NCBI GenBank assembly: GCA_963931865.1
Contig: OZ007513.1
Coordinates: 6,742,157 to 6,806,156, forward strand
Source: Axinella damicornis
Lineage: Eukaryota; Porifera; Demospongiae; Axinellida; Axinellidae
Direction: 5' to 3'
Length of the DNA stretch: 64,000 bases
The notes under the pieces are model-generated. The model was not told the DNA's origin, did not search any database, and saw nothing but the letters and a program-made list of their open reading frames with translations. Each line of letters opens with the position of its first letter. Position 1 is the first letter of the stretch. Shown piece after piece: positions 10,619-20,179 of this stretch. Both the position numbers and the translations under genes were made by a program.

Positions 10619-10767
10619 TCAGAAATTTAGGTACCTACAAAGCCGGTGATCTTCGAGGAAGCCTTTCACATCATTAGGAGAAGCCTTCCAGTTAGTGGGA
10701 CCCCACACCTGACCACATTGTGTATACTGCCAGGCATCCACATTGTCAAAACCTCCCAAAGCATTAC
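10619..10767 (-). CDS. Candidate exon with WGPTNWKASPNDVKGFLED
   Basis: After a possible acceptor GCATAGCACAG, the minus strand encodes SNALGGFDNVDAWQYTQCGQ followed by VWGPTNWKASPNDVKGFLED and stops at TGA 10619-10621. Composition and motif density are convincingly protein-like, but I do not recognise the family. It lies just upstream, on the same strand, of the eIF2D-like exon. Whether the two belong to one transcript is unclear. Confidence 0.4.
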
Positions 10768-10899
10768 TGTGCTATGCATGGCTTCAAATCTAACTCACTA
10801 CACTCCTAAAATTTACAACAGTAAATCGTTGTATGGAAAAATTTTCCTTGCTTCAGATGTTCAGAGAAATCAATTATTTGGGACCTTGAAAATTGTTTT

Positions 10900-11450
10900 A
10901 TGGATGTGAAATTTTATTGTCACACCATGAGGCAAAAGGCCATGGTTGACCCATGAGACACTATAGGACATTATAAGTAAAATGTGCACGCTCCTATAGT
11001 AAGTGTAAGTGATAAAGTGCTTGTACGTACATGCAAGGTGGGGAGTGAGAGGGTGGAGAGGGGATACCAGGAAGTGATGGTTTGTTGTTTTCTTTTCTTT
11101 TCCAAAAGCTCTGGGAAGGGGTTTGTGTAGTGTCAGAGTCCGATTGACTGAGAGAGGACAAGAACAAATGTGGCCAGTAACTTGGTCTGTTTTGACACTA
11201 TAGCTAACTACCATTCAGCTGATAGCTGAAGGTGAATAGCCTGATAAGATTATATAGGGAGATGGGGTGGAGAAGTACAAAATATGTCCCGGCCTATTAA
11301 GCTAATGGATAGTCCACTATCCGAGGTTTTGATGATACCACTTTAATTTTCAGTAACATTGCATGGTCATGGCAACAAAACGCAAGACATATTTCTACAT
11401 CCCTGCATATGAACATATATAGCTAATCTGTACAGACATGCAGATAAACA
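10900..11450. other. Non-coding stretch
   Basis: Neither strand shows an exon-like frame, repeat or palindrome that I can support. Confidence 0.4.
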
Positions 11451-11479
11451 TCATGCAAGATCAACTGTAGTGACTGTCA

Positions 11480-12640
11480 TGATAGATCTATCAGGGAGAC
11501 AGTGACCCATCACCACGTATACGTACCTCAAGGACTGTGTGAGCAGGTACAGGAATGAGTCACCAACCACAATGGGAGGGTGTACCACTGTGTCATTGGT
11601 CACCTTGATATCGATCTCTGCAATATCACTCCCATCCTCCATCAACAGCACGGAAATTGTCCCCATGGTACTCACAAAGTAAAGGAGACTGTTCTTGATG
11701 TGCAGTGATGGGGTCAGTGGAAGCTAGTTTGTAGTCCTGCGTAACTTCCTTTGAGCGCCAACAGAGTTTGCCATTGTTGATGTACAGTGACACTACTTGC
11801 TTGTAGTAAACAAAGCCCTTATAATCCAGTGCTGGAGGACTCATTATTGCAGAGCTGTTACTGCAGTGTCTCGTTGCGTTAAATATAACTGACCCATCTT
11901 CTCCATGTAGACCAAACTTTCGCATGTAGTAGTGATTTGGGAATCCTCCCGTGGACCACGGCATCAGATTTGCAGAGCCAATACTAGCTCCGCTTTGCTC
12001 TGAAATTGCAAACCCCAGGTACGTGTGTTCATAATACTCATAATGAGGTATCGTAGTACTCCACTTGGCTGGCCAAGGGCCTTGAGTGTGTAACAACACG
12101 ACTTTTCCTTGGTTGAAAACGGGTACTTGGAGATAGTCAGAAACATTGATTCTTCCGATCTTGGTTACAGTATACCCATCCCACTGTGTGTCGCAGTACC
12201 AGAAAGATTCACCTCTGGTTAACTTCAGATACTGCACACAGGAGTGGGTGAAATCCTGATGTGCATTCACTGCCATGAATTCCTGACTCTCCGAAGTTAA
12301 ACAGCAACAGTACGTTGTTACTGTTCAGTCTCCAAAAGAGCAAGCAGCTTCGCTGGTTTACTGCCCAAGATGTACTGTGACCACAGAGTGTCTCCAGATG
12401 AAGCGTTGATGGCATACAGGTATGTGAACGATGCTATACTTGTCCGCAGCCAACGAACACAGTGACGCCTGCAAGAGCACCTTCCCTTTTGGACTGACGG
12501 CTACAACTGACGCGCCCAACCCAATGGGCTGTAGGGTAGAAAAATCACTCCTTGTTCCGACACAGCCGGATTGTACACCCGCTCACAGCCGACGAAGGTC
12601 CCAAAACTCATGTTCCAATTATTGGCAGTGTGGGTGACAT
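11480..12640 (-). pseudogene. Quinoprotein-like beta-propeller gene with several frame breaks
   Basis: Minus-strand pieces in order: WNMSFGTFVGCERVYNPAVS, VVAVSPKGKVLLQ, GVTVFVGCGQ, LYAINASSGDTLWSQYILGS, then a 216-codon stretch including FVYYKQVVSLYINNGKLCWR, and finally PSLHIKNSLLYFVSTMGTIS. The patterns LYAINASSGDTLW and PSLHIKNSLLYFVST are those of PQQ-type propeller blades (strand, then A-x-D/N-x-x-T/S-G-x-x-x-W). Adjacent pieces lie in different frames, for example a one-base step near 11712 and a 22-bp insertion between repeated GTAT near 12420. Very short introns could explain some breaks; the one at 11712 cannot be an intron. Confidence 0.5.
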
Positions 12641-12809
12641 CGGAAGCGACATGCATGCAGGTGGCTGGTCGACTGGAGGTCGCCAAACTGCTGGTTCCAT
12701 CCACCTACCTCCCGCGGAGGGAGCGAGAGGACAGCCAGAACAAGCACAGACATATAGTAAACCGGAGAACTCCTCCCAGTGTAGTGGGCGGGGCTCGTCT
12801 GCAGAATAA

Positions 12810-13570
12810 ACGGAAACATGACGTCACGAGGAGCCCCGCCCTCATTTGCAATCAAATGCATTCACAGGTTAAAGGGTCACCAGAAACGGCATACGCCTTA
12901 CTGCTTTAGATAGTCTCACACTTGATCTCATGAAATCTTTCATGTTAGAAACTGTACAGCTACAATAATCGAATCTCGCTATACGCATAAGGCAGTATGC
13001 ATGACTTGGACAGTATAAGATGGTGCATGAGTGTTCAGGCCACGATGTTATCGTGTGGCAATGGCTCTCTTGTTGCCAGTCCCTCCTAGGATCTCGGCAG
13101 TGGGGGGGGGTTGGTGTTGCGTGGAGGCAGCAAGAGGCTTGTGCTCACGCCATGAAATCTGCAAGGAGTGAATTAAAGGTAGTAGGTAAGACAGAGGAAG
13201 TTTGTTTTCCATGTAGATCCCACCCTAGCCTCGAGATCGTTCCCATGCGGCCTGGGTAGTCCCACCCACACTGTGTATTGTGCATGTGTGTAGTGCTGTG
13301 TGTGTGTCTATGTTTATACGTAACAGTAGTGGTGGTGAAAATTTTCTTTCTTTCTCTTTACGAAAGTTTTCCTGGACGGGCAGGAAGTAAAGATGCTTAT
13401 TTGCTAGTTGGGAACCAACACAGTATGTGAGCACTCTTCAGTAGCACTCTCCAGCCAGGGAACAAAGACTCAACAGACAATGTCATATACTTACCCCCTT
13501 CACTGCTCTAGCACGGAGCTCCTCCTAGCTGAGTGAGGTGCTTCCCGGTCTCCTCCCCCTCCTCCTCTGA
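12810..13570. other. Non-coding stretch, CRE-like site at its start
   Basis: ATGACGTCACG near 12820 matches a cAMP-response-element core and lies upstream of the minus-strand propeller gene, so it could be part of its promoter. Little else is visible apart from a decayed TAGCCTCG-type terminus near 13229. Confidence 0.35.
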
Positions 13571-13571
13571 C

Positions 13572-13765
13572 TCAGTTGTTTGAGTCCTAATGTCTGGTTC
13601 AGGTACACTGTATTTGGATGAAATGACAAGTTTGTGACATCATGTTTGCTTACATGATAGCATACAAACGAATTGATGGACAAGAAGTCGCCTGAAGGAT
13701 CAAATTCAGTGGAGCTTGGGCACGGTAGCATATGCACAGCCAAATTTATATGGAGGTTTTCAGCC
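13572..13765. repeat. Dispersed repeat, partner at 62632-62805
   Basis: GAGTCCTAATG, GGATGAAATGACA, GACATCATGTTTG, GACAAGAAGTC and TCAAATTCAG occur in the same order and orientation at both places. It is probably an old transposon fragment. Confidence 0.65.
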
Positions 13766-13979
13766 TGAAGTGTGTTCTCGGCAGTCTTTACGAGTACCTC
13801 AACAAAATTGAAATCATTGGAAAGCTTGAGTTGAGTACGTAGATTCCAAATATGCCGTTAACCCCAGGGTCGCCTAGGTTGTATGGATCAACCATGTAGG
13901 ATGGCAGAGAAGCCAGTCTAACTAGGCACTCCTGGTAGTGTCTTCAAGGCACTCCTACCATTCTTACTCCTCAACTGCA

Positions 13980-14202
13980 GCTTCAATTCTCATTGGCACT
14001 TCAGGTTCAGTCCCAGACCAAGTTGACGTGGAGTACATTGTCACGTGCACAAAAAATGTGTCCAACCTCCTCTGGGTCAAATTCAAGAACGTTTCAACGG
14101 GAGGCGAACGTTTCAACTTTGAGTGCAAAAATTTCAGGAGGCTGTATGGGAGGCCATTCACACCGGCATTCACATATTCACTCCTTCAGCAATTCTTCTG
14201 TA
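13980..14202 (+). CDS. Candidate exon, open on both strands
   Basis: Plus strand: acceptor-like CAACTGCAG, an open frame with DQVDVEYIVTCTKNVSNLLW and VKFKNVSTGGERFNFECKNF, and a strong donor TTCT|GTAAGT at 14203. The minus strand is also open (YSLLKFLHSKLKRSPPVETF) with its own donor GAGGA|GTAAGA near 13965. I favour plus because of the full GTAAGT donor, but the choice is weak. No family recognised. Confidence 0.35.
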
Positions 14203-14614
14203 AGTGCACATGTATACCCCTACCTATACCTTTAAACATTCTGATGATGTACACTTAATAGCAAAAAACGCTCTTAGAGAGTGAAAGCTGACTGGAAACC
14301 CCTTACTGTCTGGAACCCCCTCCCTAACCTCACACTGTAAAAGCAGGTCGATCTATCAATGCAGAATGTGTGGACCATAACTGGAACAGTGAAAATTCAA
14401 TTTTGGTTTCACTTGACAGAGAACACAGTTCCTCAATAGTGACACCTGCTCACCTGCTAAGATGAGACGTACTGTACCCGCGCTCCAAGATTCAGACTGG
14501 CAATCCTAGGGGCACTAGTTGTCCCACTTCAAACTCAATGGCAGTCCTGAAAGGAAGCATACAATGGCTGACAGCAAGTAAGCTTACATAGCTGTTACAG
14601 ATTACGGTTCAGGA

Positions 14615-14697
14615 TAGCTAGACCAATATTTCACTCGCTCCGGAAGTTGTGGGTGGGGTGTAGGAAAACATCTTCCTGAAAAATTGGTCTAGCTTGA
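14615..14697. mobile_element. Small fold-back MITE
   Basis: AGCTAGACCAATATTTC and GAAAAATTGGTCTAGCT form inverted ends about 83 bp apart. No copy elsewhere in the window was noticed. Confidence 0.6.
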
Positions 14698-15103
14698 TAG
14701 ACTAGGTTCAGGATGGAGAGCGACTAGTTGTGGTCAACTCCTCCGATGAAAGACTTCCCCATCACACTACTATAATGTGGTACCGTAGAGTACGTATTAA
14801 GCGCCCAGGGTTTGGGGACAATAGAACGCCGCTGAACAGGGGGGTGGGCGCTAGATGCGTACTCAGACTACTTAGGCATGTAGTATCCGCCCACCCATTC
14901 AGCACTGTATAAACAACAAGCGCTGCGAATATCAATGACCAAGGGGGTGACACTCCCATTGACGCCACAGTCAGAGCTGCGACCGGGGTCAAGAAATCTT
15001 GACCGTCGTTTTTGCAGCTTGACCGCTTTACCGCACTACAAAAATGGTTCTTGACCGCTTCACCGCACTGCAAAATGGCTCTTGACCTTTTGACCGTAAT
15101 TAA

Positions 15104-16312
15104 CCCTTTAACCACCGAATTCTTCCCACCAAGACAACACATTTTCATGCATTCAGCGCACACCACTTTCGTAGGTACTCCTCTCCCACAGCATTCGCTC
15201 CTCAGCGGCCAAACTTGGTGGGGCCCGTACACATGGAGAGACCCCTCTGGCAATACCGTTAATGATATTCATGACCCCCCACAAGGCCAGCAATCGGAGG
15301 TCAAAGGTGGATGTCAGCCGGATTTTCGCCCAGCATTTCCCTAAACTTGGGCCAGATCTGACTGATGGCACACCTTACACCACCAATTTGCAGGTTTTCT
15401 TGAGGCCCTGGGTGGGGTCTATGAATATCATTAGAATCAAAAATTCTCGGGTCAATGAATCTCATTAAAATCAAAAAACGCCCACGACAGGCCGAAGGGG
15501 GGGCTGCCGCCCCCCCTTCGAAACCCCCCCCGCTTGTACGTTTAGTGGGGGAGGCGCGCCGAAATCTGACCAAATTTTTGAGTTCGTGCCTTAAAGTCGT
15601 CCCTAGGCCCTCTGAAGACTTTTTGGTCTCTTTTTGGACTGCCGAGAAGCCCTACAAGTGCATAGGGTCTAAATGACGCCTATAGACGTCAATGGGGCTT
15701 AACCCTTTAACCACCGAATTCTTCCCACCAAGACAACACATTTTCATGCATTCAGCGCACACCACTTTCGTAGGTACTCCTCTCCCACAGCATTCGCTCC
15801 TCAGCGGCCAAACTTGGTGGGGCCCACACACATGGAGAGACCCCTCTGGCAATACCGTTAATGATATTCATGACCCCCCACAAGGCCAGCAATCGGAGGT
15901 CAAAGGTGGATGTCAGCCGGATTTTCGCCCAGCATTTCCCTAAACTTGGGCCAGATCTGACTGATGGCACAGCTTACACCACCAATTTGCAGGTTTTCTT
16001 GAGGCCCTGGGTGGGGTCTATGAATATCATTAGAATCAAAAATTCTCGGGTCAATGAATCTCATTAAAATCAAAAGACGCCCACGACAGGCCGAAGGGGG
16101 GGCTGCCGCCCCCCCTTCGAAACCCCCCCGCTTGTACGTTTAGTGGGGGAGGCGCGCCGAAATCTGACCAAATTTTTGAGATCGTGCCTTAAAGTCGTCC
16201 CTAGGCCCTCTGAAGACTTTTTGGTCTCTTTTTGGACTGGCGAGAAGCCCTACAAGTGCGTAGGGTCTAAATGACGCCTATAGACGTCAATGGGGCTTAA
16301 AGGGTTAAAGGG
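15104..16312. mobile_element. piggyBac-type MITE copy 1, split by copy 2
   Basis: The element starts CCCTTTAACCACC after TTAA (15100-15103) and ends AGGG before TTAA (16313-16316). Its own sequence is 15104-15702 plus 16309-16312, about 603 bp. The TTAA target with CCC..GGG termini is the signature of the piggyBac superfamily. A hairpin of C and G runs lies near 15497-15535. Only short non-conserved ORFs are present, so it is non-autonomous. Confidence 0.85.
15703..16304. mobile_element. piggyBac-type MITE copy 2, inserted in the terminus of copy 1
   Basis: This is a 602-bp element, nearly identical to copy 1, flanked by TTAA at 15699-15702 and 16305-16308. Those four bases lie inside the right terminal repeat of copy 1 (GGGGCTTAAAGGG), which resumes after copy 2. 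The target duplication and the nesting are both read directly. Confidence 0.9.
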
Positions 16313-16319
16313 TTAAGCC

Positions 16320-16800
16320 AATGCCACACAGTTTGCAGCTACAAAATTGATTATGGGTTTGGCGGTTCTTTATGAATATACTTATGCTAGGCCGTAGCTA
16401 TGACTTCGTAATACCTGCCCAAATGCGCGATATGCCCAGCGACCCTGAGTTGCATGCTTCAGTGAATCACTGCGCAGCGCTCGCTTTGAGAGGTTAGCCT
16501 AATTATTATTCACGCCATGCCAATGGACTGCGTCTCTCCAGAACACGCTTGCAAATCACCATGGTGGAATCCAAGTTGTTTTGTTCTTCCATACTACCAT
16601 CCCCTCAACTTGCATCAACATGTGACTTGTAGGCACAAGCTGAAGAAGTGATACTATGGGCCCTACCCCCACATCACTGCAGTTGTTCGTTCACGTCCAG
16701 TCCTCTCCGCTAAACTCTGGGCCCAGACCTGGGAATGAGGCTAGCTGTGTTGGGTGTTGATCTCACCCCCCACCCCCGCGCGCCCGCCGCTGAAGAACAG
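16320..16800. other. Interior of the CAAGGGGG element
   Basis: This holds no coding signal. A half fold-back terminus (CCTGGGAATGAGGCTAG) is seen at 16728-16744. Confidence 0.4.
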
Positions 16801-17388
16801 CACGAGACTATATACGCAGGTCAAGAAAATTTGACCAAGTCAGAATTGTATCTTGACCGTATGACCGCAGCAAAAATTTGTCCTTGACTGCTTGACCGAC
16901 AGCGAAAATACCCCTTGACCCCTTGACCGTTTCTTGACCCCGGTCGCAGCTCTGACTGTGGCGTCAATGGGAGTGTCACCCCCTTGATGACCGGCTATGA
17001 ATATCTAAGTCCATTTTTCACGTACAGAAATTGATCGCGCGTCTTTAAGCTCGCCGTAGTTGACTGTAAATCGGCCTTTTGCATGCACAACCTTGCCCAG
17101 AGGTTAAGAAATGCTGCTCAAAACTTTTGTGATGGGTGGGCCCTTACTACACTGCTTTTGGACCTTGTGCAGTAACTTTCGCGTGAAGAGGGGGGTGGGC
17201 GCTTGATACGTGGTGGGCGCTTGATACGTACACTACGGTAAGCTACGAAACCTTCACACTCAACGGATTACCCACGCAAGTGGAACGTTTATTTCTATCT
17301 TGAAAGTTTGCTGGAAGTTCTAAAGGACAAGTTTCGAATACAGCACAGGAGTTAGACTGTCTTCATCTCCATGGCTCCTGGTAGAAGC

Positions 17389-17468
17389 TAGCCTCGTTTC
17401 CAGGCCCCACCCAGGTTTCCTTTGCTTACAGTACGGTTAAGCGGAGTGGGGGTCTGGGAACGAGGCTG
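17389..17468. mobile_element. TAGCCTCG-family fold-back MITE
   Basis: TAGCCTCGTTTCCAGGCC at the left and CTGGGAACGAGGCT at the right enclose CCACCCAGGTTTCC and GGTTAAGCGGAGTGGG in an imperfect palindrome. Confidence 0.75.
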
Positions 17469-17838
17469 GGTAGAAGCTACATGTAGAGCAGCTGTAGCAT
17501 GGCACATACATGTACTTTAATTGGGAACCGACTGAGGAATGATGTAATTTCATCAGTATTGTAGCCATAGACAGCATACATTGTGGATCCTACGCTAGCC
17601 ACTGACAAATCAAACTTCAAACAATTACTTGCATCTCTACAAGCTATGGACTAATTATAAGGCTGGTCTGACATGCAAGGAGTGTATGTCGCCAGCCAGT
17701 TCAGTTGGTTAGCTCCTACTTAAATTATTTGTTCAGGCCCTAAATGGATAAAGTATTGGTACAATTCATTCAATCGTGAACTAAGAGACTTTGATGCATT
17801 TGAAATTCAGAACGAGGATGTTGCCATTACAATCTTAC

Positions 17839-18044
17839 CTGAATGTCAGGTACTTTTTCATGGCCCCACCCACACCATCCACGACGCTGAGAACAGCGGC
17901 CTTGAGGTCTGAGAGGGAGGGGTAGAACTAACTATTGGTCTCCTCTACACACAGCTGCAGCTTGAACACTGGCAGCGACGTGGTGTTGGCGGGGTCATAG
18001 AGGGAGACATAGGCCTCAGTGGTACGGGTGAGCAGGTCACGGAT
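17839..18044 (-). pseudogene. Dynein heavy-chain stem exon with an internal stop
   Basis: On the minus strand, acceptor TTCTACAG opens IRDLLTRTTEAYVSLYDPAN, then TTSLPVFKLQLCVEETNS, a TAG at 17928-17930, then FYP and SLSDLKAAVLSVVDGVGGAM, KKYLTF, and donor AG|GTAAGA. In the N-terminal stem of axonemal dynein heavy chains a segment of the form T..Y..LF.......LP.F...L.....FYPS..DL...VL..VD occupies the same layout, so the family call is fairly firm although the paralogue is not. The 206-nt exon is well kept apart from one stop, where a glutamine or similar codon is expected. Confidence 0.55.
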
Positions 18045-18051
18045 CTGTAGA

Positions 18052-18592
18052 AGGAGTGGGAGGAGGAGGAGAGGGAGGAGGAGGGAATGAGGGGGAGAGG
18101 GGGGAGGAGAGAATCAGGGGGAGAGGGAGGATCAGGAAAAGGAGGAGGAGAGGGAGAAGGAGAGGGAGGGGGAGAGGGAGAGGGAGGATAAGGAAAAGGA
18201 GGAGGAGAGGGAGAAGGAGAGGGAGGGGGAGGGGTAGGATGAGAGGGAGGAGGGAATCAGGGGGAGAGGGAGGAGGAGAGAGGGAGGAGGCGAGGGAGTA
18301 GGAGGAGAGGGAGGAGGAGGAGAGAGAGGAGGAGGAGAGGGAGGAGAGGGAGGAGGAGAGGGAGGAGGAGCGGGAGGAGCAGAGGGAGGAGGAGAGGGAG
18401 GAGAGGGAGGAGGAGGAGGAGAGGGAGGAGGAGAGGGAGGAGGAGGAGAGGGAGGAAGAGGAGAGGGAGGAGAGGAAGGAGGAGGAGTATGGGAGAGGAG
18501 AGGGAGGAGGAGGAGAGGGAGGAGAGGAAGGAGGAGGAGTATGGGGGAGGAGAGGGAGGAGAGGGAGGAGGAGGAGAGGGAGGAGGATTGAA
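18052..18592. repeat. Purine tract of GGAGGA / GGAGAG repeats, 540 bp
   Basis: Almost pure G/A on the plus strand, with GGAGGAGGAGAGGGAGG motifs and few interruptions. Such tracts can form triplex (H-DNA). The proline/serine and arginine/glycine ORFs here are artefacts. It lies in the intron upstream of the dynein exon. Confidence 0.9.
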
Positions 18593-18692
18593 TTACACTA
18601 ACTGCATTATCAAAGGGGCATATAGCAAATTTACTATTCACAAGTGAAGCTACATGTATGAAATGAGCTGGCTGAACAGCAAAGGTATCTAT

Positions 18693-18730
18693 TAACTAGG
18701 AATACGCATGCGCAGTGTCTGTGCCTCGCG
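18693..18730. promoter_or_regulatory. NRF1-like promoter motif
   Basis: ACGCATGCGCAGTG at about 18703 matches the NRF1 core (GCGCATGCGC-like). It is followed by a CpG-rich GCGCGCGCACGC run. It lies 150 bp upstream of an ATG in good context (18863), which fits a CpG-type promoter. Inference only. Confidence 0.4.
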
Positions 18731-18862
18731 CGCGCACGCTCACAATCTGTAATAGTATAGTAGGCGTGGTTTCCTGTGGAAGAAAACGAAGGTGCGAAAG
18801 TCAGTTCAGCGTGCGAAGTTTAGTTGTTCGAAGTTGTGCGAAGTTGCTGATTGAGGTTGAAG

Positions 18863-18937
18863 ATGGCTAAGCGTTGCCAGGAAGAATACGAAGACGTTAG
18901 CAAGGTTCTACACCCTTCGACACTGTCAACACTCTAG
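18863..18937 (+). CDS. Candidate first exon MAKRCQEEYEDVSK
   Basis: An ATG preceded by AAG (GAAGATGGC) opens 24 codons (MAKRCQEEYEDVSKVLHPST) before TAG. The real exon may end at a weak donor AAG|GTTCTA after 14 codons. CpG-rich upstream DNA supports a promoter. No family recognised. Confidence 0.3.
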   Translation: MAKRCQEEYEDVSKVLHPSTLSTL

Positions 18938-19478
18938 TTATATGTACGTACCATGGCCTAGACTAAACGTTTGTCTTACTTGTCTCCGCTAAACTCTCCT
19001 TGTATACATCGCTTCTTCGTCAATCTGTCAGACTCTCTCTCCTTTGCCTTACTCTCTTCTGAGGCAGTGTCTCTTTTCCCTGTATAGATCGCTTCTTTGC
19101 ATTTCGCACGCGCAGTACGTGCACGAACACGTGGCTATCGGGACCACAGAAACCGCAGCGATGCAACTGCCCCCTGCCCCTCGCAATTAAAGTGTGACGG
19201 ATATATATATATACATATATTTATCATACACCTACGTTTGAATAATGTACAGCAGTCAATGGGAAAGCCTGGTACGCAAGCGCAGTTGATAAAAACCTGT
19301 ATTTTGTACAGTAGGTCACATGAAAAATCCGTATTAGTACTGTTGGTCACGCGAGAGATCCGTATTATGTACAGTAAGTCACGTGCGCTACAGCAACTCT
19401 GTGATAGTTTCGTGTCAGAGACTACCTAGACTAGCTGGTAATGACTACCTTTTGGGCTCCTGAAGAGGGCTGACTTAC

Positions 19479-19560
19479 ATCTCGATACTTCCGGAAGTCG
19501 AGGTTGAACTCGTTCGTATACTCCGTTTGAAATGGACCGTACAACTTCCCAGCGTGGACC
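19479..19560 (-). CDS. Candidate exon GKLYGPFQTEYTNEFNLDFR
   Basis: The minus frame GKLYGPFQTEYTNEFNLDFR KYRD runs into a strong donor GAT|GTAAGT at 19478. A second frame of 79 codons is open over the same DNA but is less protein-like. The 5' border was not resolved. The ACTTCCGGAAGT word at 19487 lies inside the exon. Confidence 0.35.
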
Positions 19561-19773
19561 GACCGTACAGCTGCCAGTTATCGGCGTGGCTCCGCCTTGG
19601 GCTTGGTACGCAGGCCTTCTCGCCCAAGCGTTTGAAGCTTGCCGTACTAACGCGAAGGGTTGGCAACCAGAAATGAAAATATTGTCGCCATGAGCAAGCT
19701 ATGGTAACGCGCATTCGCTACGTTCATTGGTAGAGGAATGTGCAATGAAATTCCAGGTTTGTATGATAAAATC

Positions 19774-19918
19774 AGTATCACCATAGTACCAAGCTATACC
19801 GGAAACATATCACTCGTTTGTCGCCTTCGGCATTGTTACTCGTGCTTCGCACTCGTAACAATACTACGGCAACAAACTCGTGATATTTTCCGGTATAGCT
19901 TGGTACTATGGTGATACT
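19774..19918. mobile_element. 145-bp near-perfect palindromic MITE
   Basis: AGTATCACCATAGTACCAAG and its inverse form the ends, and the interior (GTTACTCG, TGCTTCGCACTCGTAAC) continues the palindrome. A (AT)n run follows directly. The design resembles the hairpin at 45209-45315, though the sequence is different. Confidence 0.85.

Positions 19919-19953
<35 letters not shown>
19919..19953. repeat. (AT)n microsatellite
   Basis: About 35 bp of alternating T and A abut the right end of the palindromic MITE and may mark its insertion site. Confidence 0.85.
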
Positions 19954-19957
<4 letters not shown>

Positions 19958-20039
19958 CGCGATGTGATACGCTGCACGATTAGTGGCCTCGCGCTAAGGC
20001 GCTCGGCAATAAAACGGTATAAAAACAAACATCACTATC

Positions 20040-20170
20040 ATAGGATTGGAATCCTAGAAATTCCAGGAAATGAATTTGTATCGCTAGATTGGATGGACCG
20101 TTGTAATTGTCGCACTGCGTTTGGAGAGAAATCGTTTGTGACCGCTGTTTATAGAGCACTGCAGTCATGA
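20040..20170 (+). CDS. Weak exon candidate RIGILEIPGNEFVSLDWMDR
   Basis: A plus-strand frame reads RIGILEIPGNEFVSLDWMDR, then CNCRTAFGEKSFVTAVYRAL, and stops at TGA. No convincing splice site was found. The 3' end overlaps a 20-bp word (TAGAGCACTGCAGTCATGAC) that is repeated at 20207. Confidence 0.25.
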
Positions 20171-20179
20171 CTGGCTGTT

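Larger units (their letters stand above)
7370..10640. repeat. Segmental duplication, copy 1
   Basis: Long stretches match 49.6-56.0 kb in the same orientation: about 7.37-8.13 kb with 49.63-50.42, 8.38-9.50 kb with 52.89-54.98, and 9.50-10.62 kb with 54.99-56.03. Shared landmarks in the same order are a broken last exon, a TA-flanked MITE, a CATGATGACATCATC palindrome and an eIF2D-like exon. Identity looks moderate to high, with many small indels. Copy 1 lacks the 2.4 kb present at 50.4-52.9 kb. Confidence 0.85.
14940..16986. mobile_element. CAAGGGGGTGACACTCCC MITE, second nest level
   Basis: Inverted termini of about 50 bp begin CAAGGGGGTGACACTCCC. They are followed inward by AGTCAGAGCTGCGAC and several TTGACCG repeats. 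The 5-bp ATGAC flanks both sides (14935-14939 and 16987-16991). An undisrupted relative of 265 bp lies at 43854-44118. This copy is enlarged by the piggyBac-type insertions. Confidence 0.85.
14783..17238. mobile_element. TA-flanked element, outermost of a four-level nest
   Basis: The left end CCGTAGAGTACGTATTAAGC and the inverse right end (read inward CCGTAGTGTACGTATCAAGC) are flanked by TA at 14781-14782 and 17239-17240. The inner ends share a GCGCCCA repeat. Without the nested insertions the element would be about 0.4 kb. No transposase frame is present. Confidence 0.8.

Noticed and set aside
15012..16067. Paired 60-110-codon ORFs in the piggyBac-type MITE
   Set aside because: They are shared only because the DNA is duplicated; frames differ in copy 3, and none resembles a transposase.
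17737..17849. Plus-strand exon PKWIKYWYNSFNRELRDFDA between TTTGTTCAG and CAG|GTACTT
   Set aside because: Borders and composition are good, but it overlaps the donor of the clearer minus-strand dynein exon. I keep it only as an outside possibility.
18056..18641. Arg/Gly and Pro/Ser ORFs of 81 and 169 codons
   Set aside because: They are translations of the purine tract.
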